This document shows positions 29,026 through 38,734 of a stretch of DNA of 64,000 nt, piece after piece; the first letter of the stretch is position 1, and each line of letters starts with the position of its first letter. The DNA is from Oligella ureolytica DSM 18253. GTDB lineage: Bacteria > Pseudomonadota > Gammaproteobacteria > Burkholderiales > Burkholderiaceae_B. The stretch spans positions 1-64,000 of the forward strand of contig NZ_KB892346.1 in NCBI RefSeq assembly GCF_000373745.1. Direction: 5' to 3'. The translations under genes and the position numbers were made by a program. The notes under the pieces were generated by a model, which was not told where the DNA came from, did not search any database, and saw nothing but the letters and a program-made list of their open reading frames with translations.

Positions 29026-31088
29026 ATAAAACACAAAACCACCTAGCTTACTTACTACCTTTAATTGCGTTTTTCTTCTTCAGCACCTCTTTTTTTGCTG
29101 TAACTCAAGCGCAAGAGGATTTTTTACCACCTGAAAAAGCCTTTGCGATTGAGACCTCTACTCCCGCGCCCGATCAACTTCATATCCGTTTTAACATTGC
29201 GCCCAACTACTACATGTACATGGAGCAAGTTAAGTTTCATGTCGTCGGCGATGATCAACAAGAGACATTCAAACAGGCATTAATCGGTGAGCCTGTGTTT
29301 GGTGAACCCATCGTCAAATATGACGAGACCTTTGCTAAAGACATGCCGGTCTTTTACGACCCAATGGTTATTGACGTCCCTCTCAAAGCAACAGCCCAAA
29401 GCCAAACAATACGCCTCGTGGTCACTGCTCAAGGTTGTGCAGATGCCGGTCTTTGCTATCCACCTGAAGAGTATCCTATTGATTTAGAACCGCTTGACGC
29501 CGGTTATAAAATCGCCCATGCGCCCGGTCTATTAGGTCGCATGATGGGCAACCAATCCACTGAAGTCGCCGCTTTAGACTTTAGCGCCTTAGCTGCAATC
29601 GCTGGTAATACAGAGACGATTGACATGTCGAACAGCCAAAATATGGCTACCGATAGTTCCTCCAGCGTTCAAGCGTCTAAAACACCTGCACGCAGCCTAA
29701 GTACGGCTGGTGATACTCAGATCGCCGATTGGTTAGATGAGTCCAGTTTTTTAAATATCATTTTAATTACTTTTGGCTTAGGGCTACTCTTGTCACTAAC
29801 CCCTTGCGTACTCCCCATGCTGCCAATTTTGTTAGCCTTAGTCGTGGGTCAACAAAACCAAACTAAGGCCGATGGCGCCGACGCGAATACCCCCAAAGCC
29901 CGCTTCCGCGGTTTAGGCTTAACTTTAGTCTATGTCTTAGGGACTTCGATTGTTTATAGTTTATTAGGCGTAGCAGCAGCTTCTGTCGGTGCCGTACTTT
30001 CTGTTTGGATCCAAAACCCATGGGTCCTCAGTGTCTTTGCTATCGTTTTAGTCCTACTTGCCTTTGCCATGTTCGGCAGCTTTAATCTACAAACCCCAAC
30101 CGGTGTGCAATCAAAGCTTAACCAGCTGATGGACAAGCTACCCGGCGGACGCTATGGTAGTGCATTTATTATGGGCATGGTATCGGCTCTGATTGCCGGC
30201 CCTTGTGTCGCTGCTCCATTAGCGGGCGTTTTATTATTTATCTCCCAGACTGGCGATATGCTCACAGGGGCGCTAGCACTCTTTGCTCTAGCGTGGGGAC
30301 AAGGAGCCTCATTAATTGTGATTGGTACAACCTCAGGCGTCCTGATGCCTAAAGCAGGTGGCTGGATGGAGGGCGTTAAGCAGTTCTGCGGCTTGTTATT
30401 ACTCGCTGTGGCACTGTGGATGATTCAGCCACTCATCGCAAGCTGGATTAGCATCTTATTATGGGCAGTTTTAGCGTTTAGCTTAGCAATTATTTTAGGC
30501 GCCTTTAAGTCGACAGACGCTCAGCGTAGCGGTGTTTTTACCATTTTCGCTAAAGCTATTGCCTATTTAGCCCTGCTATGGGGGGTATTATTAGTCGTTG
30601 GCTTAGCTACCGGTCATCCCAGTCTATTACAGCCACTACAGGGGCTTCGCTTAGCACAAAGCACTGCCACCACCCCGCTTGCAAACACTCAAGCTGCACT
30701 GGGCAGTGGTCCTATCAAAAACCAAGACTTTACACGAATCTCTTCAATTGCCGAATTAGAGCAAGCCATCGCAGCCAACGCAGGTCGTCCTGTGATGCTG
30801 GATTTTTATGCCGATTGGTGCGTCTCTTGCCATCAAATGGAGGCCTTTACCTTTAGCCAACCCGAGGTCTACCAAAAAATGGGGCAAATGGCTTTACTGC
30901 AAGCAGACGTGACTCCCAACACTCCTGAGGATCGTGAGTTGCTTAAACGCTTCCGTTTATTTGGTCCTCCAGGCATCATCTTCTTTGATGCCGAGGGACA
31001 GGAGCTAGACACTCGTGTGGTTGGCTTTCAAAATGCCGAACGCTTTGCCGAAAATTTAGATCAGGTATTAAACCATTTCAGTCATTAA
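29022..31088 (+). CDS. dsbD: Thiol:disulfide interchange protein DsbD
   Basis: A 688-residue three-domain reductase. After a signal peptide comes the periplasmic alpha domain (its redox pair lies around CADAGLCYPPEE), then eight transmembrane helices with the cysteines of LTPCVLPMLP and AGPCVAAPLA, and a C-terminal thioredoxin domain with DFYADWCVSCHQME. It moves electrons from cytoplasmic thioredoxin to periplasmic partners such as DsbC and the cytochrome c maturation proteins, which fits the resB/ccsA and cytochrome genes nearby. Coupled to cutA by an ATGA overlap. Confidence 0.95.
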   Translation: MNKTQNHLAYLLPLIAFFFFSTSFFAVTQAQEDFLPPEKAFAIETSTPAPDQLHIRFNIAPNYYMYMEQVKFHVVGDDQQETFKQALIGEPVFGEPIVKYDETFAKDMPVFYDPMVIDVPLKATAQSQTIRLVVTAQGCADAGLCYPPEEYPIDLEPLDAGYKIAHAPGLLGRMMGNQSTEVAALDFSALAAIAGNTETIDMSNSQNMATDSSSSVQASKTPARSLSTAGDTQIADWLDESSFLNIILITFGLGLLLSLTPCVLPMLPILLALVVGQQNQTKADGADANTPKARFRGLGLTLVYVLGTSIVYSLLGVAAASVGAVLSVWIQNPWVLSVFAIVLVLLAFAMFGSFNLQTPTGVQSKLNQLMDKLPGGRYGSAFIMGMVSALIAGPCVAAPLAGVLLFISQTGDMLTGALALFALAWGQGASLIVIGTTSGVLMPKAGGWMEGVKQFCGLLLLAVALWMIQPLIASWISILLWAVLAFSLAIILGAFKSTDAQRSGVFTIFAKAIAYLALLWGVLLVVGLATGHPSLLQPLQGLRLAQSTATTPLANTQAALGSGPIKNQDFTRISSIAELEQAIAANAGRPVMLDFYADWCVSCHQMEAFTFSQPEVYQKMGQMALLQADVTPNTPEDRELLKRFRLFGPPGIIFFDAEGQELDTRVVGFQNAERFAENLDQVLNHFSH

Positions 31089-31094
31089 CCAAGC

Positions 31095-31130
31095 ATAGGG
31101 CTTTACTCAACAACTTGGGTAAAGCCCTAT
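31095..31130 (+). terminator. Hairpin after dsbD, possible terminator
   Basis: ATAGGGCTTTAC (31095-31106) pairs perfectly with GTAAAGCCCTAT (31119-31130). There is no T run, only TGAATTTC, so it may work weakly or serve as an mRNA 3' end stabiliser. Confidence 0.5.
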
Positions 31131-31192
31131 TGAATTTCAGCCGATAATTTCTTAGAATCGGGCTTTGTTGTAATCTCTTTTTCTATAGGTAA

Positions 31193-34100
31193 ATGATGGA
31201 CACAGCGGCTGCACACCCCAACAAGCAATCCCCACAAGACAGCGCCTTATGGCAATTCTGGATTGACCGAGGTGGCACTTTTACCGACATTGTTGCAAAG
31301 AAGCCGGACGGCTCGCTTATCACCCACAAGCTGCTCTCAGAAAATCCGGAACACTATCCGGATGCGGCACTTGCCGGCATACGCCATCTTTTAAATCTTA
31401 ATCCCGATACTGCTATCCCAAGTAGCACTATCGAAGTTATTAAGATGGGCACAACCGTTGCCACCAACGCCTTATTGGAGCGTAAAGGTGAGGCAACTGC
31501 CCTCTTTATTACTGAGGGTTTTCAAGACGCTCTGAATATTGCTTACCAAGCGCGCCCAAAACTCTTTCAGCGTCATATTATTAAGCCTGAACTACTCTAT
31601 GGCCGGGTTGAGGGTGTTAGCGAGCGTGTCCTGGCCGATGGTACGGTTGAAAAAGCGCTCGACATAGAAAAAAGTAAAGCTCAACTTCAACGCACATACG
31701 ATGAAGGCTATCGCTCCATTGCCATCGTTTTAATGCATGCTTATCGCTACACCGAACATGAAAACCAATTAGCTGAACTCGCTAAAGAAATCGGCTTTAC
31801 GCAAATCTCTGTCTCCAATCGCGTTAGCGCACTCATGAAAATTGTAGGCCGTGGCGACACCACCGTGGTCGATGCTTATCTATCACCCGTATTGAGAAGC
31901 TATGTTGATCGTATTGATGCAGAAATTGATGACACTCGCCTCATGTTTATGCAGTCAAATGGGGGCCTGACAGCTGCTGATAATTTCCAAGGCAAAGACG
32001 CCATTCTCTCCGGTCCCGCAGGTGGTATCGTTGGCATGGCTCGCATTGCCGCTGCGGTGGGCTCTAAGCAGTTAATTGGCTTTGATATGGGCGGCACGTC
32101 AACCGATGTTTCCCATTATGATGGCGAATTTGAACGCCTATTTGACACCTCGGTCGCCGGCATACGCATTCGCGCACCAATGATGAATATTCACACGGTT
32201 GCAGCGGGTGGTGGCTCTATTGTCTACTTTGATGGTCAACGTATGCGAGTTGGCCCTCACTCCGCCGGCGCTTATCCCGGCCCCGCGGCCTATCGTAATG
32301 GCGGTCCATTGACCGTCACTGACTGCAATATCATGCTCGGTAAATTACAGCCGCAGTACTTCCCCAGTATCTTTGGCCCGGAGGCTAATCAACCGCTGGA
32401 CGTTGATTTAGTCAAAGAAAAGTTCACGGTTCTCGCTGATGAGATTTACCAACAAAGCGGTGTCCGCGCGACGGCAGAGCAAACCGCAGAAGGTTTCCTG
32501 CAAATTGCCGTTGCTAATATGGCTAATGCCGTGAAAAAGATTTCAATCGAACGTGGCTATGATGTCAGCAAATACACTTTGGTCAGTTTCGGTGGTGCCG
32601 GTGGTCAGCACGCTTGCCTAGTGGCCGATGCCCTTGGTATGCAACAAGTATTAATTCATCCATTTGCAGGAGTTCTCTCTGCTTATGGCATGGGTTTAGC
32701 CGATATTACCGCCATGCGGGAAACTTCGGTGGAGCTGCCACTAAACACAGACGCAATGCCTGCAGCAGAAGCCTCTCTCGACACCTTAATCAAAGAAAGC
32801 ACCACTGAAGTACTCAATCAAGGCGCACAAGAAACACACATCCGGGTAATTAAGCGTGCTCACATCCGCTATGAAGGTACTGACTCGCACATTGTGGTAG
32901 ATTTTTCAACAGTGGAGGCCATGGCAGATGATTTTTTCAAGGCCTATTTGCAACGATATAGTTTCTTAATGCACGATCGACCGTTAGTCATCGAAGCCGT
33001 ATCGGTTGAAGTCATTGCCAAGAGTGGCGTTGATCTAGAACCTTCATCAGCACCAACTGAGCGCATTGAAGTGCCACCTGCTTTAGCCAATATTCAGTTA
33101 TTCACCCATGAACAACATCATCTATCGCCTATCTATAATCGTGATGACTTAAGCTCCGGGATGTCCATTCAAGGCCCTGCAATCGTCTTTGACGCCAATG
33201 GCACAACCGTGATCGAGCCGGAATGGCAAATGGATATTCTCAGCGGTGGTGAACAACTCCTAAGTCGAAGCAAAGCCAAAGAAAGCAAAGTAGCCATTGG
33301 TACCACGGTCGATCCTGTCATGTTAGAGATTTTCAACAACCTCTTTATGGCCATCGCTGAGCAAATGGGTGCGACACTTGCCAACACAGCATTTTCTGTC
33401 AATATCAAAGAGCGTTTAGACTTTTCCTGCGCATTGTTTGACCATGACGGCAATTTAATCGCCAATGCCCCCCATATGCCGGTTCATCTAGGATCCATGG
33501 GTGAAAGCATTAAGACCATCATTTATAAGAACCAAGGTCGTATCAAACCCGGTGACACATTTGCCCTTAATGACCCTTATAACGGCGGTACTCATTTACC
33601 CGATATCACCGTTGTCACTCCCATCTTTGACAATCATGGCAAAGAGATTCTGTTTTTTGTGGCGTCACGTGGCCATCATGCAGATGTGGGCGGCATCACT
33701 CCGGGCTCCATGCCCCCCAATAGTCGTAACGTCATTGAAGAGGGTGTGCTCTTAGATAACTTTTTGTTGGTAGAAAATGGCGCCATGCGTGAAGACGCAT
33801 TACGTGAGGTATTTCTTGGTGCAACCTACCCTGCTCGCAACGTCAACCAAAACATTGCCGACCTACGCGCACAAGTGGCTGCTAATGAGCGAGGCGTACA
33901 AGAACTGCGTCGTATGGTGCAAAACTTCGGTCTGGACGTGGTTCAAGCCTACATGCAGCATGTACAAAACAATGCCGAAGAGTCCGTTCGTCGAGCTATC
34001 GATGCCCTACAAGATGGTGAGTTCTGCTACGAAATGGATAATGGTGCCAATATTCGGGTCGCTGTGCGCGTTGATAAAGATTCACGCAGCGCTACAGTCG

Positions 34101-34867
34101 ATTTTACCGGCACCTCAGCACAACTGGAGAGTAATTTCAACGCGCCCAAAGCGGTATGCATGGCGGCTGTCCTCTACGTTTTCCGCACCTTAGTCAATGA
34201 CGACATCCCGATGAATCAAGGTTGCCTAAAGCCTATTGAGGTTATTATCCCTGAAGGCAGTATGCTAAACCCCCACGCCCCGGCAGCCACCGTCGCAGGT
34301 AACGTTGAAACCTCACAATGCATTACTGACGCTATTTATGGTGCTTTAGGCATCATGGCGGCCTCTCAAGGCACAATGAACAACTTCACCTTTGGTGATG
34401 AGCAATACCAATATTATGAAACCATCGCAGGTGGTAGCGGTGCGGGTAAAATCATCCATGAGGACGGTGGTGAAGAGCTATTTCACGGTACAGATGTCGT
34501 GCAAACCCACATGACCAATTCACGCCTAACCGATCCGGAAATACTCGAGTTCAGATACCCCGTCGTATTAGAGGAATTTTCTATACGCCATGGTAGTGGA
34601 GGCGGCGGCAAAGTCAGTGGTGGCAATGGTGGTACTCGCCGTATTCGCTTCTTAAAACCGATGACAGCTTCTATCCTTTCTAACCGTCGTCGAGTTGCTC
34701 CGTTTGGCGCATTAGGCGGGGAAGATGGAGAGGTAGGAGCAAACCATGTAGAGCGCACTAACGGAACCGTAGAGCAGCTAGGATTCAGTGCCTCAACCAG
34801 CATGCAAATCGGTGATATTTTTGTAATTAAAACCCCGGGTGGCGGAGCTTACGGCAAAGCAGAGTAA
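31193..34867 (+). CDS. Fused hydantoinase/5-oxoprolinase-type enzyme (HyuA-HyuB)
   Basis: A 1224-residue protein with the two subunits of ATP-dependent hydantoinases/oxoprolinases in one chain. The first half (to about residue 700) is HyuA-like, with the ATP-binding IDRGGTFTDIVAK near the N terminus and FDMGGTSTDVS; the second half is HyuB-like, starting around PVMLEIFNNLFMAIAEQMG. The family opens cyclic amides (5-oxoproline, hydantoins) or carboxylates ketones with ATP; which one applies here cannot be told. It is followed after 71 bases by a TRAP transporter, suggesting import of its substrate. A 316-base part of its 3' end recurs at 43323-43638. Confidence 0.88.
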   Translation: MMDTAAAHPNKQSPQDSALWQFWIDRGGTFTDIVAKKPDGSLITHKLLSENPEHYPDAALAGIRHLLNLNPDTAIPSSTIEVIKMGTTVATNALLERKGEATALFITEGFQDALNIAYQARPKLFQRHIIKPELLYGRVEGVSERVLADGTVEKALDIEKSKAQLQRTYDEGYRSIAIVLMHAYRYTEHENQLAELAKEIGFTQISVSNRVSALMKIVGRGDTTVVDAYLSPVLRSYVDRIDAEIDDTRLMFMQSNGGLTAADNFQGKDAILSGPAGGIVGMARIAAAVGSKQLIGFDMGGTSTDVSHYDGEFERLFDTSVAGIRIRAPMMNIHTVAAGGGSIVYFDGQRMRVGPHSAGAYPGPAAYRNGGPLTVTDCNIMLGKLQPQYFPSIFGPEANQPLDVDLVKEKFTVLADEIYQQSGVRATAEQTAEGFLQIAVANMANAVKKISIERGYDVSKYTLVSFGGAGGQHACLVADALGMQQVLIHPFAGVLSAYGMGLADITAMRETSVELPLNTDAMPAAEASLDTLIKESTTEVLNQGAQETHIRVIKRAHIRYEGTDSHIVVDFSTVEAMADDFFKAYLQRYSFLMHDRPLVIEAVSVEVIAKSGVDLEPSSAPTERIEVPPALANIQLFTHEQHHLSPIYNRDDLSSGMSIQGPAIVFDANGTTVIEPEWQMDILSGGEQLLSRSKAKESKVAIGTTVDPVMLEIFNNLFMAIAEQMGATLANTAFSVNIKERLDFSCALFDHDGNLIANAPHMPVHLGSMGESIKTIIYKNQGRIKPGDTFALNDPYNGGTHLPDITVVTPIFDNHGKEILFFVASRGHHADVGGITPGSMPPNSRNVIEEGVLLDNFLLVENGAMREDALREVFLGATYPARNVNQNIADLRAQVAANERGVQELRRMVQNFGLDVVQAYMQHVQNNAEESVRRAIDALQDGEFCYEMDNGANIRVAVRVDKDSRSATVDFTGTSAQLESNFNAPKAVCMAAVLYVFRTLVNDDIPMNQGCLKPIEVIIPEGSMLNPHAPAATVAGNVETSQCITDAIYGALGIMAASQGTMNNFTFGDEQYQYYETIAGGSGAGKIIHEDGGEELFHGTDVVQTHMTNSRLTDPEILEFRYPVVLEEFSIRHGSGGGGKVSGGNGGTRRIRFLKPMTASILSNRRRVAPFGALGGEDGEVGANHVERTNGTVEQLGFSASTSMQIGDIFVIKTPGGGAYGKAE
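34501..34816 (+). repeat. Direct repeat copy 1 (within the hydantoinase gene)
   Basis: These 316 bases match 43323-43638 with one substitution (C at 34561 against T at 43383), offset 8822. Identity stops sharply at 34816; the following 48 bases are only related at protein level. Confidence 0.95.
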
Positions 34868-34938
34868 GCACGGGTTCGCCAAGCACACGCTATCAGCGGT
34901 CTTGCAACCACCCTAATAAAGACCAAAGGAGACACACA

Positions 34939-35913
34939 ATGACTTTAAAACCATTAACGCTCGCCATTGCTGCGACAGCCTCTATTTTTACGGTTACCAC
35001 AGCGCATGCAGAAAACTGGCGGATGGCCACACCCTACCCTGAGCAGAATTTTCATACGCAAAATATCAAGCAATTTGTTGCGGATATTAAGGAAGCGACG
35101 CAAGGTAAACTGGATATTACTGTGCACCCCGGCGGTTCCTTAATTAAACCCATGGAAATTAAGAATGCGGCACGTTCGCGTCAAATTGAGATGGGCGAGT
35201 TTATTCTTTCCGGTATGGCTAATGAGCATCCGCTCTTTGCACTCGACTCCGTGCCCTTTTTAGCCACATCACACGATGCTTCTTGGAAGCTTTACCAAAT
35301 TTCCAAACCTTCTTTAGAGCAATTACTGGAAAAACAAAATCTGAAGCTTTTGTATTCCGTGGCTTGGCCTCCGCAAGGTATGTACACCACCACACCGGTG
35401 AGCAAAATAGAGGATCTGAGCGGTATGCGTATGCGTGCTTATAGCCCACAGACCGAACGCCTGGCTCAATTGTCGGGAGCCATTCCGACACAGATTGAAG
35501 CAACCGATGTGGCACAAGCCTTCAGTACCGGTCGCGTTAATGCCATGATCACCTCTTCCTCAACCGGCGTTAACTCTGCGGCTTGGGACTTTTTAAAGTA
35601 TTACTATGATGTACAGGCCTTTTTACCTAAAAATGCCGTGGTAGTGAATAAACGCAGCTGGGACGGCTTAGATGAAGCTACCCAAAAAGCCGTTTTAGAT
35701 GCTGCCGCCAAAGCGGAAGAGCGTGGTTGGGAAATGTCTAAAGAGGATATGGTAAAACAAAACCAAACCTTGGTTGATAATGGCATTGAGTTAAGTCCCG
35801 GCAGCGAGGAATTACGCCAATCTTTACGTAAAATCGGTGAGCAGATGGCTGCCGAATGGAGTAAACAGGCGGGCGCTGAGGGTGAAGCCATCATCGCTAA
35901 ATTCAATAAGTAA
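34939..35913 (+). CDS. dctP: TRAP transporter substrate-binding protein DctP (cluster 1)
   Basis: A 324-residue periplasmic binding protein, signal peptide about 1-24 (TTAHA), then ENWRMATPYPEQNFHTQNIKQF. LSGMRMRAYSPQTERLAQL contains the conserved arginine that usually grips a carboxylate of the ligand. It captures an organic acid for the DctQM permease. A GGAGA ribosome site precedes the ATG. First gene of dctP-dctQ-dctM; the upstream hydantoinase may process the imported compound. Confidence 0.92.
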   Translation: MTLKPLTLAIAATASIFTVTTAHAENWRMATPYPEQNFHTQNIKQFVADIKEATQGKLDITVHPGGSLIKPMEIKNAARSRQIEMGEFILSGMANEHPLFALDSVPFLATSHDASWKLYQISKPSLEQLLEKQNLKLLYSVAWPPQGMYTTTPVSKIEDLSGMRMRAYSPQTERLAQLSGAIPTQIEATDVAQAFSTGRVNAMITSSSTGVNSAAWDFLKYYYDVQAFLPKNAVVVNKRSWDGLDEATQKAVLDAAAKAEERGWEMSKEDMVKQNQTLVDNGIELSPGSEELRQSLRKIGEQMAAEWSKQAGAEGEAIIAKFNK

Positions 35914-35927
35914 TCATAGGATTTGTG

Positions 35928-36488
35928 ATGCGCAAAAGTCTCGATTTTTTATATAAACTAAGTGGGGCCGGCGCTGCATTATCTTTATTAGTGATTGTGA
36001 TCATTCTCTTTGGTCAAGTCACATTTAATATTATTGATTATGTAGCCCATGCCTTGTTCGACAAACGCTTTGGGCTACTTATTCCCTCCTATGCCCAGTT
36101 TTCCGGCTATGCCTTAGGACTGGCCACTTTTTTATCGTTGGCGATTGCCTTAAGACATCATTCACATATACGAGTAACGCTCTTGGAGATGCGTTTTAAA
36201 GCAACGCTGCGCCGTTGGACGCACACCGTGGTTGCCTTACTCGGTGTTGCCATCGCCCTTTTAATCAGCTACAGTCTGATTGAACTTACGTTCGACTCTT
36301 GGCAATGGAATAGCACTGCCACAGGTTTAGTACGGCTTCCGCTCTGGATTCCACAAGCAGGCTTGGCCTTAGGCTCGGTGATTTTCAGCATTGCCTGCAT
36401 TGATACCTTTATTGAAATGATACGTTATGGCCGCTCCGACGCACTAGTCACTATCGACCCCGTCGATGTGGGAGACAGCAATGACTGA
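35928..36488 (+). CDS. dctQ: TRAP transporter small permease DctQ (cluster 1)
   Basis: A 186-residue protein with four transmembrane segments, the small membrane subunit of a tripartite ATP-independent transporter. ATG at 35928 with TAGGA at 35916-35920 is preferred over the GTG three bases upstream. Its 3' end overlaps dctM by eight bases. Confidence 0.88.
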   Translation: MRKSLDFLYKLSGAGAALSLLVIVIILFGQVTFNIIDYVAHALFDKRFGLLIPSYAQFSGYALGLATFLSLAIALRHHSHIRVTLLEMRFKATLRRWTHTVVALLGVAIALLISYSLIELTFDSWQWNSTATGLVRLPLWIPQAGLALGSVIFSIACIDTFIEMIRYGRSDALVTIDPVDVGDSND

Positions 36489-37782
36489 GGTTATTTTTTC
36501 GCTGATTTTAGTCTTTAGCTTAATAGGCGCTTTAGCCCTAGGGGTTTGGGTCTCAGTCTCTCTTTTTCTTACCGGTATTGTCGGTATTTTATTATTCTCA
36601 AATGCCCCCTTAAGCAATGTTCTCGCCACTAATATCTGGAGTTCTTCTTCCGAATGGTCTTTAGCGGCCCTGCCTTTATTTATTTGGATGGGTGAAATTC
36701 TTTTCCGCTCACGTATTTCCGGTGACCTTTTTACCGGCTTAGCTCCCTGGATGCGTAGGTTTCCCGGTGGTTTAAGTCATGTAGGCATTGTCGCATCGGG
36801 TATTTTTGCGGCAGTGAGCGGTTCTTCAGCAGCGACTTGCGCAACGGTTGCTAAAGTTACCCTCCCTGAATTAAAAAGTCGCGGCTACAACGAAAAGCTG
36901 GTTATCGGCACCATTGCCGGCTCAGGCACCTTGGGTCTTTTAATTCCCCCATCAATCATTATGATTGTTTACGGTGTGGCGGCCGATGTCTCCATCACCC
37001 GTTTATTTGTTGCCGGCATTGTTCCGGGGCTGTTGATGATTAGCCTGTTTATGGGCTTTGTGGCCATTTGGTCCATCCTTAATCCGAGCCAAGTGCCTAA
37101 AAAAGATCCACCGATTTCCTTTATCCAAAAAATCAAAGCCAGTGGTAGTCTGATTCCGGTAACCCTACTGATTATCGGCGTAATGGGTTCAATTTATTTG
37201 GGTATTGCCAGCCCCACCGATTCAGCGGCTGTGGGTGTGGTGATCTCATTGATTTTAGTTTGGATCTATGGCGATTTGAATTGGCAAACCTTTAAGGAGA
37301 GCTTAATTTCTGCCATGCTGACCTCCTCCATGATTGCCTTTATCCTCGCGGGCGCGGCTTTTTTAACCGTTGCCATGGGCTATTCAAATATCCCCATGCT
37401 ATTGGCACAATGGATCACCGATTTGGGACTTAATAACTATGCGCTGATAGCCGTATTGGTAGTCTTTTTTGTGATCATGGGCTGCTTTCTTGACGGCATT
37501 TCCATTGTGGTACTGACCACCTCTATCCTGCTACCGAGCATTCAGGCTGCCGGTATTGATCCACTCTGGTTCGGCTTATTTCTGGTTATCGTGGTTGAAA
37601 TGGCACAGATTACGCCACCGGTAGGATTAAATCTCTTTGTACTCCAAGGCATGACCGGCAAAAACATCTGGTATCTCTCGTTGGCCGCCCTGCCATTTTT
37701 CCTAATATTGCTATTAGGCGTCATCCTAATCAGCGTATTTCCCGAGATTGTTATGTTCTTGCCGAAAATGATGTATCGCTAA
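36481..37782 (+). CDS. dctM: TRAP transporter large permease DctM (cluster 1)
   Basis: A 433-residue polytopic permease. SGSSAATCATVAKVTLPELKSRGY and the matching second-half segments (GCFLDGISIVVLTTSILLP; ITPPVGLNLFVLQG) are DctM hallmarks. It uses a sodium or proton gradient to drive uptake of the ligand brought by DctP. The ATG at 36481, after GGGAG at 36469-36473, is preferred over the ATG at 36466, which lies before this ribosome site. Confidence 0.92.
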   Translation: MTEVIFSLILVFSLIGALALGVWVSVSLFLTGIVGILLFSNAPLSNVLATNIWSSSSEWSLAALPLFIWMGEILFRSRISGDLFTGLAPWMRRFPGGLSHVGIVASGIFAAVSGSSAATCATVAKVTLPELKSRGYNEKLVIGTIAGSGTLGLLIPPSIIMIVYGVAADVSITRLFVAGIVPGLLMISLFMGFVAIWSILNPSQVPKKDPPISFIQKIKASGSLIPVTLLIIGVMGSIYLGIASPTDSAAVGVVISLILVWIYGDLNWQTFKESLISAMLTSSMIAFILAGAAFLTVAMGYSNIPMLLAQWITDLGLNNYALIAVLVVFFVIMGCFLDGISIVVLTTSILLPSIQAAGIDPLWFGLFLVIVVEMAQITPPVGLNLFVLQGMTGKNIWYLSLAALPFFLILLLGVILISVFPEIVMFLPKMMYR

Positions 37783-37846
37783 AGCGCCATGGGATGGTCA
37801 GGCAACCGTCCCGCTTTACCAATCCACCCCAATACCTGCGCTACTA

Positions 37847-38077
37847 TTAGGAAAAGGTCGAATCGTCACCCCCGTAGAGGCTCCGCACCTTTTTGCCCTT
37901 AGACCAAGGATAGAAACGCACGGCATTGGTCACCCAAGCTGAAGTGCCGGTGCCCGTACTGATGGGTATGCTATGACCGGCACCCGCCGAAACCCGCGGT
38001 TTGGAGGGATTATAAGCACAGGCCGCCAATAGAAAAAGCAGCGCAATGGCTGTAAAAATCTTAATTAAATAAGGCAT
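37847..38077 (-). CDS. Small predicted lipoprotein of unknown function
   Basis: A 76-residue protein with a signal sequence and lipobox LLAAC (Cys at about residue 20), followed by a glycine/serine/threonine-rich segment and a basic YPWSKGKKVR block. No family was recognised. It lies between two convergent or unrelated transcription units, 64 bases from the dctM stop. The lipobox makes it a believable gene despite its size. Confidence 0.6.
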   Translation of the reverse strand: MPYLIKIFTAIALLFLLAACAYNPSKPRVSAGAGHSIPISTGTGTSAWVTNAVRFYPWSKGKKVRSLYGGDDSTFS

Positions 38078-38329
38078 TTAAAGCTACCATGTAAAAGCGT
38101 CCGGATTAAACAGCTTAACATAGTTTCTCCAATCATTGCCTAATCAATCATCAGTAAAAAAGCCCTAAACAAGGGTAAGCGTTAAGGCGCACTATTTGGT
38201 GGTAAGTGTGCGTCAATCGTATACTCGATTATCAAAAAAGAGGGTGGACAAAAAGCGCCCATTGGCTCTTTTATGCTTGTGGATCGCTTAGGATAATCTT
38301 TTATGGATTATTCTGATGAGTAGCAGGTT

Positions 38330-38572
38330 ATGAGTAACAACACAACAAACAAGCCCTCGGCGGAGACAATCGATAGTCGCCTTGATAAGACATTCAATCA
38401 GCCTTTTGATTTTAACCATATTGACCTCAGCCGTGTTTTGAAGAGGTGTTAAGCCTCATGGATATGTCCACAACTTGAGATCGCACAGAATCTCAAATCA
38501 CGAGGTTACTCATTGACGGAGATTAAAGAGATCACCGGCATACCCCAGCAGTTACTTGAACGTTTACATTAA
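38330..38572 (+). pseudogene. Unrecognised small gene interrupted by an in-frame TAA
   Basis: ATG 38330 opens a 40-codon frame ending at TAA 38450-38452. The same frame continues without other stops to TAA 38570-38572, encoding ASWICPQLEIAQNLKSRGYS followed by LTEIKEITGIPQQLLERLH. The second part has a helix-turn-helix look (YSLTEIKEITGIPQQLLERL). A terminator follows within 35 bases. The likeliest reading is an 80-residue gene broken by a nonsense mutation; two separate small ORFs are the alternative. Function unknown. The flanks (38078-38329 and 38573-38734) hold no other gene I can support. Confidence 0.4.
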
Positions 38573-38604
38573 GCGCCCGTTGAATTCCGATTGACTACAA
38601 AAAT

Positions 38605-38645
38605 AGAGCCCTAACGTCATGCAAAATGCTAGGGCTCTGTGTTTT
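38605..38645 (+). terminator. Rho-independent terminator after the interrupted ORF
   Basis: AGAGCCCTA (38605-38613) pairs with TAGGGCTCT (38630-38638), followed after GTG by a run of seven T. Confidence 0.8.
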
Positions 38646-38734
38646 TTTCCTTGTCGGTTGTGCACTAAGCATCAAATTAATACATATGTTCACCGTCGCT
38701 GACGCTTGGCGTAACGGTAGCCTCCTAACTCACC

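Noticed and set aside
34483-34803. Antisense open frames found at both copies of the hydantoinase tract
   Set aside because: They are equal only because the DNA is repeated; composition (Pro/Ser/Arg rich) is typical of antisense of glycine-rich coding sequence.
38160-38290. Short hairpins near CGCAC and AAAAGCGCC
   Set aside because: Stems are short and mismatched, and no gene end lies at a suitable distance.
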